64,000 bases of DNA from Flavobacteriales bacterium (GTDB lineage: Bacteria > Bacteroidota > Bacteroidia > Flavobacteriales_F > PHOS-HE28). The DNA lies in the NCBI GenBank assembly GCA_016705955.1, contig JADJKO010000001.1, positions 372,001 to 436,000 of the forward strand, given 5' to 3'. The notes beneath the pieces are model-generated. The model was not told where the DNA came from and made no database searches. It worked only from the letters and a program-made list of their open reading frames with translations. The position numbers and the translations under genes are program-made. Shown here piece after piece: positions 16,848-23,712 of the stretch. Position 1 is the stretch's first letter. The number at the start of each line of letters is the position of its first letter.

Positions 16848-18046
16848 CCCCCAACGGACCAAGAAACGGTAGCATCCACTTGGTCTCCGTAGTTCTGGCT
16901 GCGGTCCTGGTAGGTATTGGTGCTCGAACCATTCCGGCGGTCGGGACGATCCTTCATGGTCCCAAGCCTGTTGTGATGGATCCATTGGATCTGCCGCTCC
17001 ATGGCTATTACGGCAACTACAATAACCACCCGGATCTATCCGCTGCGTTGGGCAATGCGTTGCGATCCGGTTCGAGCGTGGTGTTGTTCGGATCCTCCGA
17101 ACTCACCTCCAAGGATGATCCTGCGAAACCAGTGGGTTTTCTCGCGCAGGAATTGAAGGTCCCGATGATCGCGATCGGACATGCGGGGAACCAGAGCTTC
17201 AGCATTCACGCCCAATTGATCTCCGCCAACGCGTCATTGGAGCATGCGCGGCTGGTGATCCTTCTCTCGCCGGGTTGGTTCGCTGGCAGTAGCGCAACCG
17301 ATGGAACCAGCTTGGAGGCCTTCCTTGAATACCAACCGAGTCCTTCGCTTGCCGGTATCGCCGAAAGGCTACGATCCGGCGATACCACTGCGGTGCCGAT
17401 CGCGCACTATTTGATCCAGCACCGCAGCGAACTGAGCGGTGCACAACCCGTGGTGAAGTGGATCGCGCGGAACACGGATCCCGTGGACCGCATCCGCTAC
17501 GCGTTCAGCCAACCGTGGGCATGGTACGGCGTGAAGGCGATCACGGACATGACCCCTGTATCGACAACCACGGCCGATGCAGCTGCTGTGACCATCCCCG
17601 CAATTGAAGCGGCAGAGTGGGCCCGCTTGATGGGTGAAGGCACGGCGCGGCACTTGGTGCTTTGTACGAACAATCATGCGTTCGTCAATGACGAGTACTA
17701 TTCCACCTATGTGAATGGCGCGACGCGTGAAGTGGAAGCCGTTCCGGTGGATCACTCCAAGGAACTCCGGGACCTGCAGACCTTGCTCCACTTTTTGAAA
17801 CAGACCAAGGCTGATCCGCTTTTCGTCATCCAGCCGCTCAATCCGTTCGTGTACACCAACCTCCACACCTTGGATCCGACCATCGGCGCGGTTCGAGCGG
17901 CATTGGATCACAACGGGTTCGACTACCTCGACATGTGGCGCAGCGATACTACGGGCTACCGCCCGGGCACACTCACCGACATCATGCACCTCGGACCTGT
18001 GGGATGGTACCGGGTCGATAGCGCTGTAGTAGCACACTTCCAATGA
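16844..18046 (+). CDS. dltD: D-alanyl transfer protein DltD
   Basis: The 400-residue protein has an N-terminal membrane anchor (residues ~12-32) and an SGNH/GDSL-like extracytoplasmic domain. The nucleophile motif is VVLFGSSELTS (Ser about residue 87). The Asp-His pair is in DIMHLGPVGW near the C-terminus. DltD acts outside the cytoplasmic membrane in the last step of D-alanine transfer. It overlaps dltC by 4 bp and its stop overlaps the dltX ATG. The family usually works on teichoic acids of Gram-positives; the acceptor in this Gram-negative host is not known. Confidence 0.85.
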   Translation: MTPNGPRNGSIHLVSVVLAAVLVGIGARTIPAVGTILHGPKPVVMDPLDLPLHGYYGNYNNHPDLSAALGNALRSGSSVVLFGSSELTSKDDPAKPVGFLAQELKVPMIAIGHAGNQSFSIHAQLISANASLEHARLVILLSPGWFAGSSATDGTSLEAFLEYQPSPSLAGIAERLRSGDTTAVPIAHYLIQHRSELSGAQPVVKWIARNTDPVDRIRYAFSQPWAWYGVKAITDMTPVSTTTADAAAVTIPAIEAAEWARLMGEGTARHLVLCTNNHAFVNDEYYSTYVNGATREVEAVPVDHSKELRDLQTLLHFLKQTKADPLFVIQPLNPFVYTNLHTLDPTIGAVRAALDHNGFDYLDMWRSDTTGYRPGTLTDIMHLGPVGWYRVDSAVVAHFQ

Positions 18047-18192
18047 ACAAGCGGCACACCTTCCAACGTATCCTGAAGTGGACGGTCATCTATGTGGTGC
18101 TGGCGCTGGGCATGCTCTGGTTGCATGATCCACGCTTGGTGAGCATGGATGCCGCCATGAGCTCGGTGAAATTCGTGTACCAGCAATTCTGA
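18043..18192 (+). CDS. dltX: DltX-like membrane microprotein
   Basis: This 49-residue protein has one transmembrane helix (about residues 12-26, TVIYVVLALGMLWL) and ends in VKFVYQQF. Known DltX proteins are about 50 residues, have one helix, and end with a conserved F-x-Y-x-x-F motif that works with DltB and DltD in D-alanylation. The C-terminus matches that motif exactly. It overlaps the dltD stop by 4 bp and ends 3 bp before dltB, the position expected for a fifth dlt component. Confidence 0.75.
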   Translation: MNKRHTFQRILKWTVIYVVLALGMLWLHDPRLVSMDAAMSSVKFVYQQF

Positions 18193-18195
18193 AGC

Positions 18196-19338
18196 ATGCT
18201 GCCCTTCGCGGACATCGACTTCTACTTGCTCTTCGCGCTGATCGTGCCGCTGTTGTACGTGACGAAATTGGCCTTGCGCCATATGGTCGGTTTCGGATCG
18301 GCGATCACCTTCATCAGTTTGGTTTATGTGGTCGTGTACTACCCGAAGCCGGTGCAATTGCTCACGTTCACGGCGTACCAATGCCTGTTCACATGGGTGC
18401 TCCTGTTCAAGTGGCGAAAGCTGCATGGCTTGTTGGGCAGCTTGCTGCTCGCGCTCCCCATGGTGCTCGTTAAGCTCAAGTGGGAGGTGGATGTGATCGG
18501 CTTCGCGGGGATCAGTTACATCACCTTCCGTTGCATACAGGTGTATCTCGATCGCGAGCAGTTGCGTGACCGGTTCCGGTTCTCCGAGTTCATCAGCTTC
18601 CTGCTGTTCACGCCAAGCCTGCTCGCTGGTCCCATCGATCGCTACGAGCGTTTCAAGTCCGATCTGGATCAGGGTTGGTCGCGGTTGAATGGTGCAGCAC
18701 TCTTGGCGGGTTGGGAATTCTTCATCCTCGGTCTCTTGCACAAGTTCGTCGGTGCCGAGATCGTGGATCGCTACTGGCTCGCGCGCTTTCCACAGGAGAG
18801 CACCGCACTCGCTGATATGTCCGCGACGATGTACGGCTACTCGGTGTACCTCTACTTGGATTTCGCTGGCTACTCGCTGTTGGCCATCGGTCTGGGCCGC
18901 ATGCTCGGGATCGAACTGCCCAAGAACTTCGATCGCCCTTGGCTCACGGATACCGCACCCGATTTCTGGAAGCGTTGGCACATCAGCCTCGGTGATTGGC
19001 TGCGCGATTATTTCTTCCGGCCGATCTACAAAAGCCTGAGCGGTGTGCAGCGGTTGCGCACATGGCCTTTGCTCAAACAGAACATCGCCCTGTTCAGCAC
19101 CTTCCTGCTCATGGGTCTCTGGAACGGGCTTGAGGCGCACTACATCATCAGTGGTTCCCTGTTCGGTCTGTACTCGGTGGCGTACAACAGCCACCAGCAC
19201 CGCATCCGGAAGTACAAGCGCGATCTCTGGGGCAGGACGCCTGCTTGGGCCGTGAAGGCGATCTCCATCTTCATCATGTTCAACCTCGCGTGTTTCGCGC
19301 TCTATATCTTCAGCGGAAGGTTCCCATTTCTGCACTGA
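18196..19338 (+). CDS. dltB: MBOAT-family D-alanyl transferase DltB
   Basis: The 380-residue polytopic protein belongs to the MBOAT acyltransferases. The DltB-type core is present: SLLAGPIDRYERF, YLDFAGYSLLAIGLG, then DFWKRWHISLGDWLRDYFF, where H262 fits one of the two conserved histidines. The second motif, usually W-H-G, reads LMGLWNGLEAHYI, with N310 in place of the expected histidine and a histidine at 315. DltB hands D-alanine from DltC across the membrane. It lies 3 bp after dltX and 2 bp before dltA. Confidence 0.88.
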   Translation: MLPFADIDFYLLFALIVPLLYVTKLALRHMVGFGSAITFISLVYVVVYYPKPVQLLTFTAYQCLFTWVLLFKWRKLHGLLGSLLLALPMVLVKLKWEVDVIGFAGISYITFRCIQVYLDREQLRDRFRFSEFISFLLFTPSLLAGPIDRYERFKSDLDQGWSRLNGAALLAGWEFFILGLLHKFVGAEIVDRYWLARFPQESTALADMSATMYGYSVYLYLDFAGYSLLAIGLGRMLGIELPKNFDRPWLTDTAPDFWKRWHISLGDWLRDYFFRPIYKSLSGVQRLRTWPLLKQNIALFSTFLLMGLWNGLEAHYIISGSLFGLYSVAYNSHQHRIRKYKRDLWGRTPAWAVKAISIFIMFNLACFALYIFSGRFPFLH

Positions 19339-19340
19339 TC

Positions 19341-20858
19341 ATGCGCTTCGATATCGTCAGCGGTCAATTTGAAGAGACGGATGGTGCACCGGACAAACCG
19401 GCTGTGATCGGCAGTGATGGAGTACTTTCCTGGTCGGTGTTCAAGACCAGATGTGAGTCATTGGCCGCCATGATCAGCGTGCTCGGCCTACCTGCTGGCC
19501 ATCCCATCATTGTTCGTGGGCACAAGGAGGCCGAGATGGTCTGCGCGATGACGGCGTGCATGATGCTCGGTCATCCGTACATCCCCTTGGATGTGGTGGT
19601 GCCCATGGATCGGGTGATGCGGATCCGCGCGATCACAGGTTCGTCGCTCATCATCGATCATACCGACGAAGGCTTTGCGAATGATGTTCCCTTCGTCATC
19701 CAGCGAGGTATGGTCCGTCGCAACGCAGCGGCGGCAATGGGAGCAGGCGTTCCGGATCGGCCGTCGGACCCGATCCGCTACATCATCTTCACAAGTGGAA
19801 GCACTGGCGAACCGAAGGGTGTGCGGATCACGCGCGAAGCTGCCGGTGCATTTCTGGAATGGATGGTGAACGACTTCGGGTTCACGTCCGACGATGTCTT
19901 CATCAATCAAGCACCATTCAGTTTCGACCTGAGTGTGTACGAGCTATTCACCAGCCTTCATTCCGGAGCGACCTTGTTGCTGAACGATGCGGAGACGGCA
20001 AAGGATTCCCGCCGATTCCTGGACCGCGTGAAAGAACATGGTGGCTCGGTGTGGGTGAGCACGCCTACGTTCGCGTACCTGTACCTGACCGAGCCTTCGT
20101 TCACGGGTGCGGAATTGCCGAGCATTCATTCCTTCCTCTTCTGCGGGGAAGCCCTGCCCAAGATGACCGCTCAACGGCTGCTCCATCGTTTCCCGAATGC
20201 GCGTGTGTTGAACACCTATGGACCTACGGAAGCCACCGTGGCGACCTCGTTGATCGATGTGACACGGGACATGCTGGCGAACTATACCGACATGCCGGTG
20301 GGTCGACCGAAGCGTGATTCTATCATCCGTACTCGGACCGACGATGGCAATGTTGCCACCAAGGAGGCGCCCGGCGAGATCGAGATCATCGGTGACCATG
20401 TGAGCATCGGCTATCTGAACAACAATGAATTGAACGCGGAGAAGTTCTTCGTGGATGAAGGACAGCGCGGCTTCCGTACCGGCGATTACGGTTGGTTCCA
20501 GGATGGGATCCTCTTCTTCAATGGAAGGCGCGACGAGCAGGTGAAGCTGAACGGCTTCCGCATAGAGTTGGGTGACATCGGCGCTCAAATGTTGTTGGTA
20601 CCCGGCGTAGCGGACGCCATTGCCGTTCCGTTGAAAAGCGGCGACGTGGTCAAGCGGATCGTGGGTTTCGTTCGTCCCGCACCCGGCGCGGATGCCGCCG
20701 GACTTCAGGCCCTTATAGCGACCCATTTGGAGCGGTCACTACCGGCGTATATGATACCGGCCGACTTGATGTTCGTGGAGGCCTTTCCCGTGAACAGCAG
20801 CCACAAAACGGACCGCAAGGCCTTGATCGATCTGTACATCAAGCGTCCGCGCGTGTAA
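19341..20858 (+). CDS. dltA: D-alanine--D-alanyl carrier protein ligase DltA
   Basis: The 505-residue adenylation enzyme matches the usual DltA length of about 504. The P-loop-like A3 motif is IIFTSGSTGEPKG at residues 148-160. It is followed by NTYGPTEATVA, YRTGDYGWF-like FRTGDYGWFQDG, NGRRDEQVKLNGFRIELGDI and the C-terminal K in SSHKTDRKAL. It activates D-alanine with ATP and loads it on DltC. An IS1-family element is inserted exactly at the last base of its stop codon, so the coding sequence is intact. Confidence 0.88.
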   Translation: MRFDIVSGQFEETDGAPDKPAVIGSDGVLSWSVFKTRCESLAAMISVLGLPAGHPIIVRGHKEAEMVCAMTACMMLGHPYIPLDVVVPMDRVMRIRAITGSSLIIDHTDEGFANDVPFVIQRGMVRRNAAAAMGAGVPDRPSDPIRYIIFTSGSTGEPKGVRITREAAGAFLEWMVNDFGFTSDDVFINQAPFSFDLSVYELFTSLHSGATLLLNDAETAKDSRRFLDRVKEHGGSVWVSTPTFAYLYLTEPSFTGAELPSIHSFLFCGEALPKMTAQRLLHRFPNARVLNTYGPTEATVATSLIDVTRDMLANYTDMPVGRPKRDSIIRTRTDDGNVATKEAPGEIEIIGDHVSIGYLNNNELNAEKFFVDEGQRGFRTGDYGWFQDGILFFNGRRDEQVKLNGFRIELGDIGAQMLLVPGVADAIAVPLKSGDVVKRIVGFVRPAPGADAAGLQALIATHLERSLPAYMIPADLMFVEAFPVNSSHKTDRKALIDLYIKRPRV

Positions 20859-20865
20859 GGCGGGT
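20858..20865. repeat. Left copy of 8-bp target-site duplication (AGGCGGGT)
   Basis: AGGCGGGT directly abuts the left terminal repeat of the IS element and is repeated at 22632-22639 beside the right end. This is the 8-bp duplication typical of IS1-family insertion. Its first base is the last base of the dltA stop codon. Confidence 0.9.
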
Positions 20866-20874
20866 GGTAGTGTC

Positions 20875-21711
20875 TCAGTTTGAATTGGGGTGTGCGAGTT
20901 TCACGATGTCAGCGATGCTCATGATATCATCGGTAAACCCTGCTTCCATTGCCGGGGTAACGCGAAGGGTCTTGTGGATGCGGCACCAGTTGTAATACAC
21001 GAAGTGCAGGGCGATAGCGTAGCAATGGTTCTCCACCTTCTTACTGAACGCATTGGTCAGGCGTGTGAAGCGGCGCATCGCCATCCGCATGGTGAGGTTC
21101 TGACGCTCTACGTGTGAGGTGGAGATCAGCGTTTCGTCAGGACGGCCGCTCACCACGTTCAAGCGGGTGCCTGTGCATTCTGCGGGGCTGTAACGCTTCT
21201 CGTTGCCCTTCCCTTCGGCAGCGCCGTAGATCTTGATCAGTTGCGCGTAGTCGATGTTCTGTCCGAAGATGGCATCCACCGCACCGGTGTAGGCGCTGTA
21301 CCCGTCGCTGGTCATTTGCATACGGGTGGCAACGCGGCTGCGAACATCGACAAGGAACTCATAGGCGGCATGTCCATCGCGGCTACCGACGAACCATGAG
21401 ATCATCAGCTTGGTATCGCTGTCCAAGGCTGTCCATGTCCACACGTCACCCGCCGCGCCTTCCATCCCATCCGGGACGTTCTTTTCCTTGCTGTACACGA
21501 AGGACCAGATCTCATCGCACTGGACGTTCTTGGCTTGCACCTTCCGCACCTTCTCATCATGGAACGCCTCACATGCGCGGCCCACTTCCACGAGCAACTT
21601 GGTGACGGTGTTGATACTCACATCGCACACGCGGGACGTGCTACGAAGGCTGGAACCCTCCACGAGCATGTTGATGATCTGGACGCGCTTGGCTAGTGAC
21701 AACTGGTTCAT
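20875..21711 (-). CDS. IS1-family transposase
   Basis: The 278-residue DDE-type transposase starts with a helix-turn-helix region (AKRVQIINMLVEGSSLRSTS, then VSINTVTKLL). It continues with CDEIWSFVYSKEKN and WTWTALDSDTKL for the first acidic residues, TSDGYSAYTGAVD for the second, and STSHVERQNLTMRM with the final glutamate. The single-frame form matches the IS1 subgroup common in Bacteroidota and archaea and needs no frameshift. ATG 21711 is preferred over a TTG 15 bp upstream. The stop codon is within the left inverted repeat. Confidence 0.93.
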   Translation of the reverse strand: MNQLSLAKRVQIINMLVEGSSLRSTSRVCDVSINTVTKLLVEVGRACEAFHDEKVRKVQAKNVQCDEIWSFVYSKEKNVPDGMEGAAGDVWTWTALDSDTKLMISWFVGSRDGHAAYEFLVDVRSRVATRMQMTSDGYSAYTGAVDAIFGQNIDYAQLIKIYGAAEGKGNEKRYSPAECTGTRLNVVSGRPDETLISTSHVERQNLTMRMAMRRFTRLTNAFSKKVENHCYAIALHFVYYNWCRIHKTLRVTPAMEAGFTDDIMSIADIVKLAHPNSN

Positions 21712-21783
21712 AGGACAAACATACAAAGAAAATGCTTACTGATAAGCATTATGTTCATTTAGTTTCTAAACCCCGAAGTTGTC

Positions 21784-21791
21784 TACATTTG
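21784..21791 (+). promoter_or_regulatory. -7 box (TACATTTG) of a plus-strand orphan transcript in the IS element
   Basis: This is an exact TAnnTTTG match on the plus strand, divergent from the transposase. It is followed after about 130 bp by a strong hairpin terminator (21917-21941), with no convincing ORF between. Confidence 0.4.
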
Positions 21792-21797
21792 CGGACG

Positions 21798-21945
21798 GAA
21801 AAAGGGCCAACATTCCTGTCAGCCCCTCAACCTTTGTAGAGTGCAGCACTTGTACAGGGTCTAAGTCGGAGGTTCATTCCTCAAGCCACCCGCCTAACGT
21901 GGCCGACCGCACCTCGAAAACCCCGCCCCACGCGGGGTTTTCAAT
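21798..21945 (+). ncRNA. Predicted small RNA in the IS element, with tRNA-like stretch
   Basis: A transcript from the 21784 box to the terminator at 21917-21941 would be about 145 nt. It has no good ORF. The part around 21835-21895 recalls a decayed tRNA: a GTAGAGTGCAGC D-arm-like stretch, a CACTTGTACA anticodon-loop-like stretch, and GGAGGTTCATTCC in T-arm position. The stems do not pair well, so it is not a working tRNA. It could be a regulatory RNA of the element or just remnant sequence. Confidence 0.3.
21917..21941 (+). terminator. Rho-independent terminator in the IS element
   Basis: A 10-bp perfect stem, AAAACCCCGC paired with GCGGGGTTTT, encloses a 5-nt loop and ends in a T run. It would stop the plus-strand orphan transcript and could also work on the opposite strand. 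Confidence 0.7.
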
Positions 21946-21984
21946 TGCTCTAAGGCGTAGCTACTCTCCTTTTCATTGATGCCG

Positions 21985-21992
21985 TATATTTG
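21985..21992 (+). promoter_or_regulatory. -7 box (TATATTTG) of a second orphan transcript
   Basis: This is an exact TAnnTTTG match on the plus strand. A hairpin terminator follows at 22035-22057, so any transcript would be only about 60 nt. Confidence 0.35.
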
Positions 21993-22034
21993 TTGCAGTA
22001 TTTGGCGTCCACGTTACGTCAGGTGCTGGTGCAC

Positions 22035-22057
22035 AAAGCCGCTCTAAGGGCGGCTTT
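22035..22057 (+). terminator. Hairpin terminator before the 83-residue ORF
   Basis: AAAGCCGC pairs with GCGGCTTT around a 7-nt loop. It lies 7 bp past the end of the minus-strand 83-residue ORF, so it may serve both that gene and the short plus-strand transcript from 21985. Confidence 0.55.
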
Positions 22058-22063
22058 GATGCT

Positions 22064-22315
22064 TCAGATGGTATCCCGCCATAGTTCCACTTGCTTCACG
22101 ATGGTATTGTAGTCCTTCTCCGTCATATCCACTGCTGGAGCAGGGAGGTATAGCCACGCTTTTCGACCACCCTTCAGAACGACTTGGCGGGGCTCGGCAT
22201 CGACCAGGTGAGCGGGACGTTCGGATTCCTTACGCTGGCCTTCCTCTTCGGAGGCTCGATCATTATTGCGCTCATCGTTCTGATGAGACGGGTGAATTAT
22301 CTTAGGCGGTCTCAA
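22064..22315 (-). CDS. Hypothetical passenger protein of the IS element
   Basis: This is an 83-residue ORF. The C-terminal half (QVVLKGGRKAWLYLP, then MTEKDYNTIVKQVELWRDTI) looks like a real compact fold with a beta pair followed by a helix. The N-terminal 40 residues are low-complexity and charged, and the true start may be internal. No function is recognised. It is on the transposase strand and behind the 67-residue ORF. The complementary strand of its N-terminal half encodes a hydrophobic stretch, which raises doubt about which strand is coding there. Confidence 0.4.
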   Translation of the reverse strand: MRPPKIIHPSHQNDERNNDRASEEEGQRKESERPAHLVDAEPRQVVLKGGRKAWLYLPAPAVDMTEKDYNTIVKQVELWRDTI

Positions 22316-22351
22316 TTTCTTACATCATGATCCGTTCCTTGTATCGGGACC

Positions 22352-22555
22352 TCACTCCCACCGCTTACGAGCAGCTTTTTTCGCAATCGCCTTGCGCTTC
22401 GCGGCGCTGAGGTTCTTGGCGCGGGCCGCTCCTCCCAGCTTGCCCAGAGCAACGGCCGCTGGATTCCGGCTGTCGTTCTCCTTCTCGCCGGTAGCGATGT
22501 CGAGAATGGTCTTGGCGCGCTTGTTCAGGTCAGCGGGTCTTTTCGGATTCGGCAT
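22352..22555 (-). CDS. Small basic passenger protein of the IS element
   Basis: The 67-residue protein is lysine/alanine-rich, with the pattern AAVALGKLGGAARAKNLSAAKRKAIAKKAARKRW split over its C-terminal half. This alanine-glycine-lysine pattern is seen in many small histone-like or DNA-binding passenger proteins of mobile elements. A TACCTTCG box (22560-22567, minus strand) lies 4 bp before the ATG. It is probably co-transcribed with the 83-residue ORF. Confidence 0.6.
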   Translation of the reverse strand: MPNPKRPADLNKRAKTILDIATGEKENDSRNPAAVALGKLGGAARAKNLSAAKRKAIAKKAARKRWE

Positions 22556-22631
22556 GCAGCGAAGGTACGACCGGCCGCATGCTTAGCGGTAAGCTGCCCT
22601 AAGTCAGCGACTTCCAAACTGAGACACTACC

Positions 22632-22639
22632 AGGCGGGT
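22632..22639. repeat. Right copy of 8-bp target-site duplication (AGGCGGGT)
   Basis: This is identical to 20858-20865 and directly abuts the right terminal repeat of the IS element. The epimerase promoter-like box begins only 10 bp further on. Confidence 0.9.
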
Positions 22640-22648
22640 TGCTCCGGA

Positions 22649-22656
22649 TATCTTCG
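22649..22656 (+). promoter_or_regulatory. -7-like box (TATCTTCG) for the epimerase gene
   Basis: This one-mismatch TAnnTTTG box ends 8 bp before the epimerase ATG. The IS element inserted 17 bp upstream, so the -33 region is now the IS right end. Confidence 0.35.
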
Positions 22657-22664
22657 CCGCCCAC

Positions 22665-23639
22665 ATGGTTCAGCGTACCATCCTCGTTACCGGCGGTGCC
22701 GGCTTCATCGGAAGTCATGTCTGTGATGCATTGCTGGCCGCAGGGCATCGCGTCCGTTGCATGGACAATTTCGCCACGAGCAAGCGCTCCAATCTGGATC
22801 ACCTCGGTGGTGTGGAAGGCTTTGAGTTGATGGAGGGGGATATCCGCGAAACAGCGGATTGTGAGCAAGCAGTGAAGGGCGTGAACGTCGTGGTCCATTT
22901 GGCCGCGTTGGGATCCGTTCCACGTTCCATCGCCGACCCGATCTCATCACATGCGGTGAACCTCGGCGGATTCCTCAATGTGTTGCAAGCTGCACAGGCG
23001 GAGGGAGTTCAGCGTTTTGTTTTCGCGAGCAGTAGCAGCGTGTACGGTGATTCAACCGAACTTCCGAAGCGCGAGGAGAACATCGGCAAGCCGCTCTCGC
23101 CCTATGCCATCACCAAGTATGGCAACGAGGTCTATGCCCGGCTCTTCCACCGCTTGCACGGCATGCGCACCATCGGCCTGCGGTTCTTCAATGTCTTCGG
23201 CGAGCGCCAGGATCCCGAGGGACCCTATGCGGCGGCGATCCCGCGTTTCATCAAAGCCTTCTTGGCCCACTCATCTCCACAGATCTACGGGGATGGCTTG
23301 CAATCGCGTGATTTCACCTATGTGGCCAATGCCGTGGAAGCTGTCATCAAAGCGGTGAACTGTGCCGAGGAGCGCGCGTTCGGGCAGGTCTTCAACGTGG
23401 CCTACGGGTCGCGTGTCACCCTGCTGGAACTCGTGGACGCCTTGCGCAACGCCCTTGTATCCATCGATCCTGCCGTCGCCGGTGTGAAAGCTGAACATGC
23501 GCCCGAACGGGGAGGAGATATCAGGGACTCCTTGGCGGACATCACCAAAGCGCGCGACGTGCTGGGCTTCGGCCCGAAGGTCGACCTCCAACAAGGATTG
23601 GATCGGGCGATCCCATGGTACGTGGCGAACTGGGGCTGA
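22665..23639 (+). CDS. NAD-dependent sugar epimerase (WbpP-type, SDR family)
   Basis: The 324-residue extended SDR enzyme has an NAD-binding GGAGFIGSH near the N-terminus, LAALGSVPRSI, the catalytic serine region FASSSSVYGDS and the Y-x3-K motif YAITKYGNE. The LGSVPRS and SSVYGDSTELPK stretches recall UDP-N-acetylglucosamine/galactosamine 4-epimerases of the WbpP/TviC group, which supply sugars for surface polysaccharides. It probably lay directly downstream of dltA before the IS insertion. The gap without the IS would be about 35 bp. Confidence 0.85.
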   Translation: MVQRTILVTGGAGFIGSHVCDALLAAGHRVRCMDNFATSKRSNLDHLGGVEGFELMEGDIRETADCEQAVKGVNVVVHLAALGSVPRSIADPISSHAVNLGGFLNVLQAAQAEGVQRFVFASSSSVYGDSTELPKREENIGKPLSPYAITKYGNEVYARLFHRLHGMRTIGLRFFNVFGERQDPEGPYAAAIPRFIKAFLAHSSPQIYGDGLQSRDFTYVANAVEAVIKAVNCAEERAFGQVFNVAYGSRVTLLELVDALRNALVSIDPAVAGVKAEHAPERGGDIRDSLADITKARDVLGFGPKVDLQQGLDRAIPWYVANWG

Positions 23640-23712
23640 TCCATAGTGCTCTTCCATTCACCACACGTAGATCGAATACGAATCCGCCCCCGTTACTTCG
23701 TAGCCTTGGATC

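Larger units (their letters stand above)
20866..22631 (-). mobile_element. Complete IS1-family insertion sequence with passenger genes
   Basis: The element is 1,766 bp long. The termini are perfect 17-bp inverted repeats, GGTAGTGTCTCAGTTTG at 20866-20882 and its complement at 22615-22631, flanked by the 8-bp direct repeat AGGCGGGT. It contains one IS1-type transposase (minus strand, its stop codon lying inside the left terminal repeat), two small minus-strand ORFs near the right end, and two promoter-terminator pairs without a clear ORF. It is about 800 bp longer than needed for the transposase. Intact ends and an exact target duplication suggest recent insertion. Confidence 0.9.

Noticed and set aside
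17956..19335. 459-codon open frame antisense to dltB
   Set aside because: It covers a well-supported DltB gene and its composition is typical of an antisense shadow in high-GC DNA.
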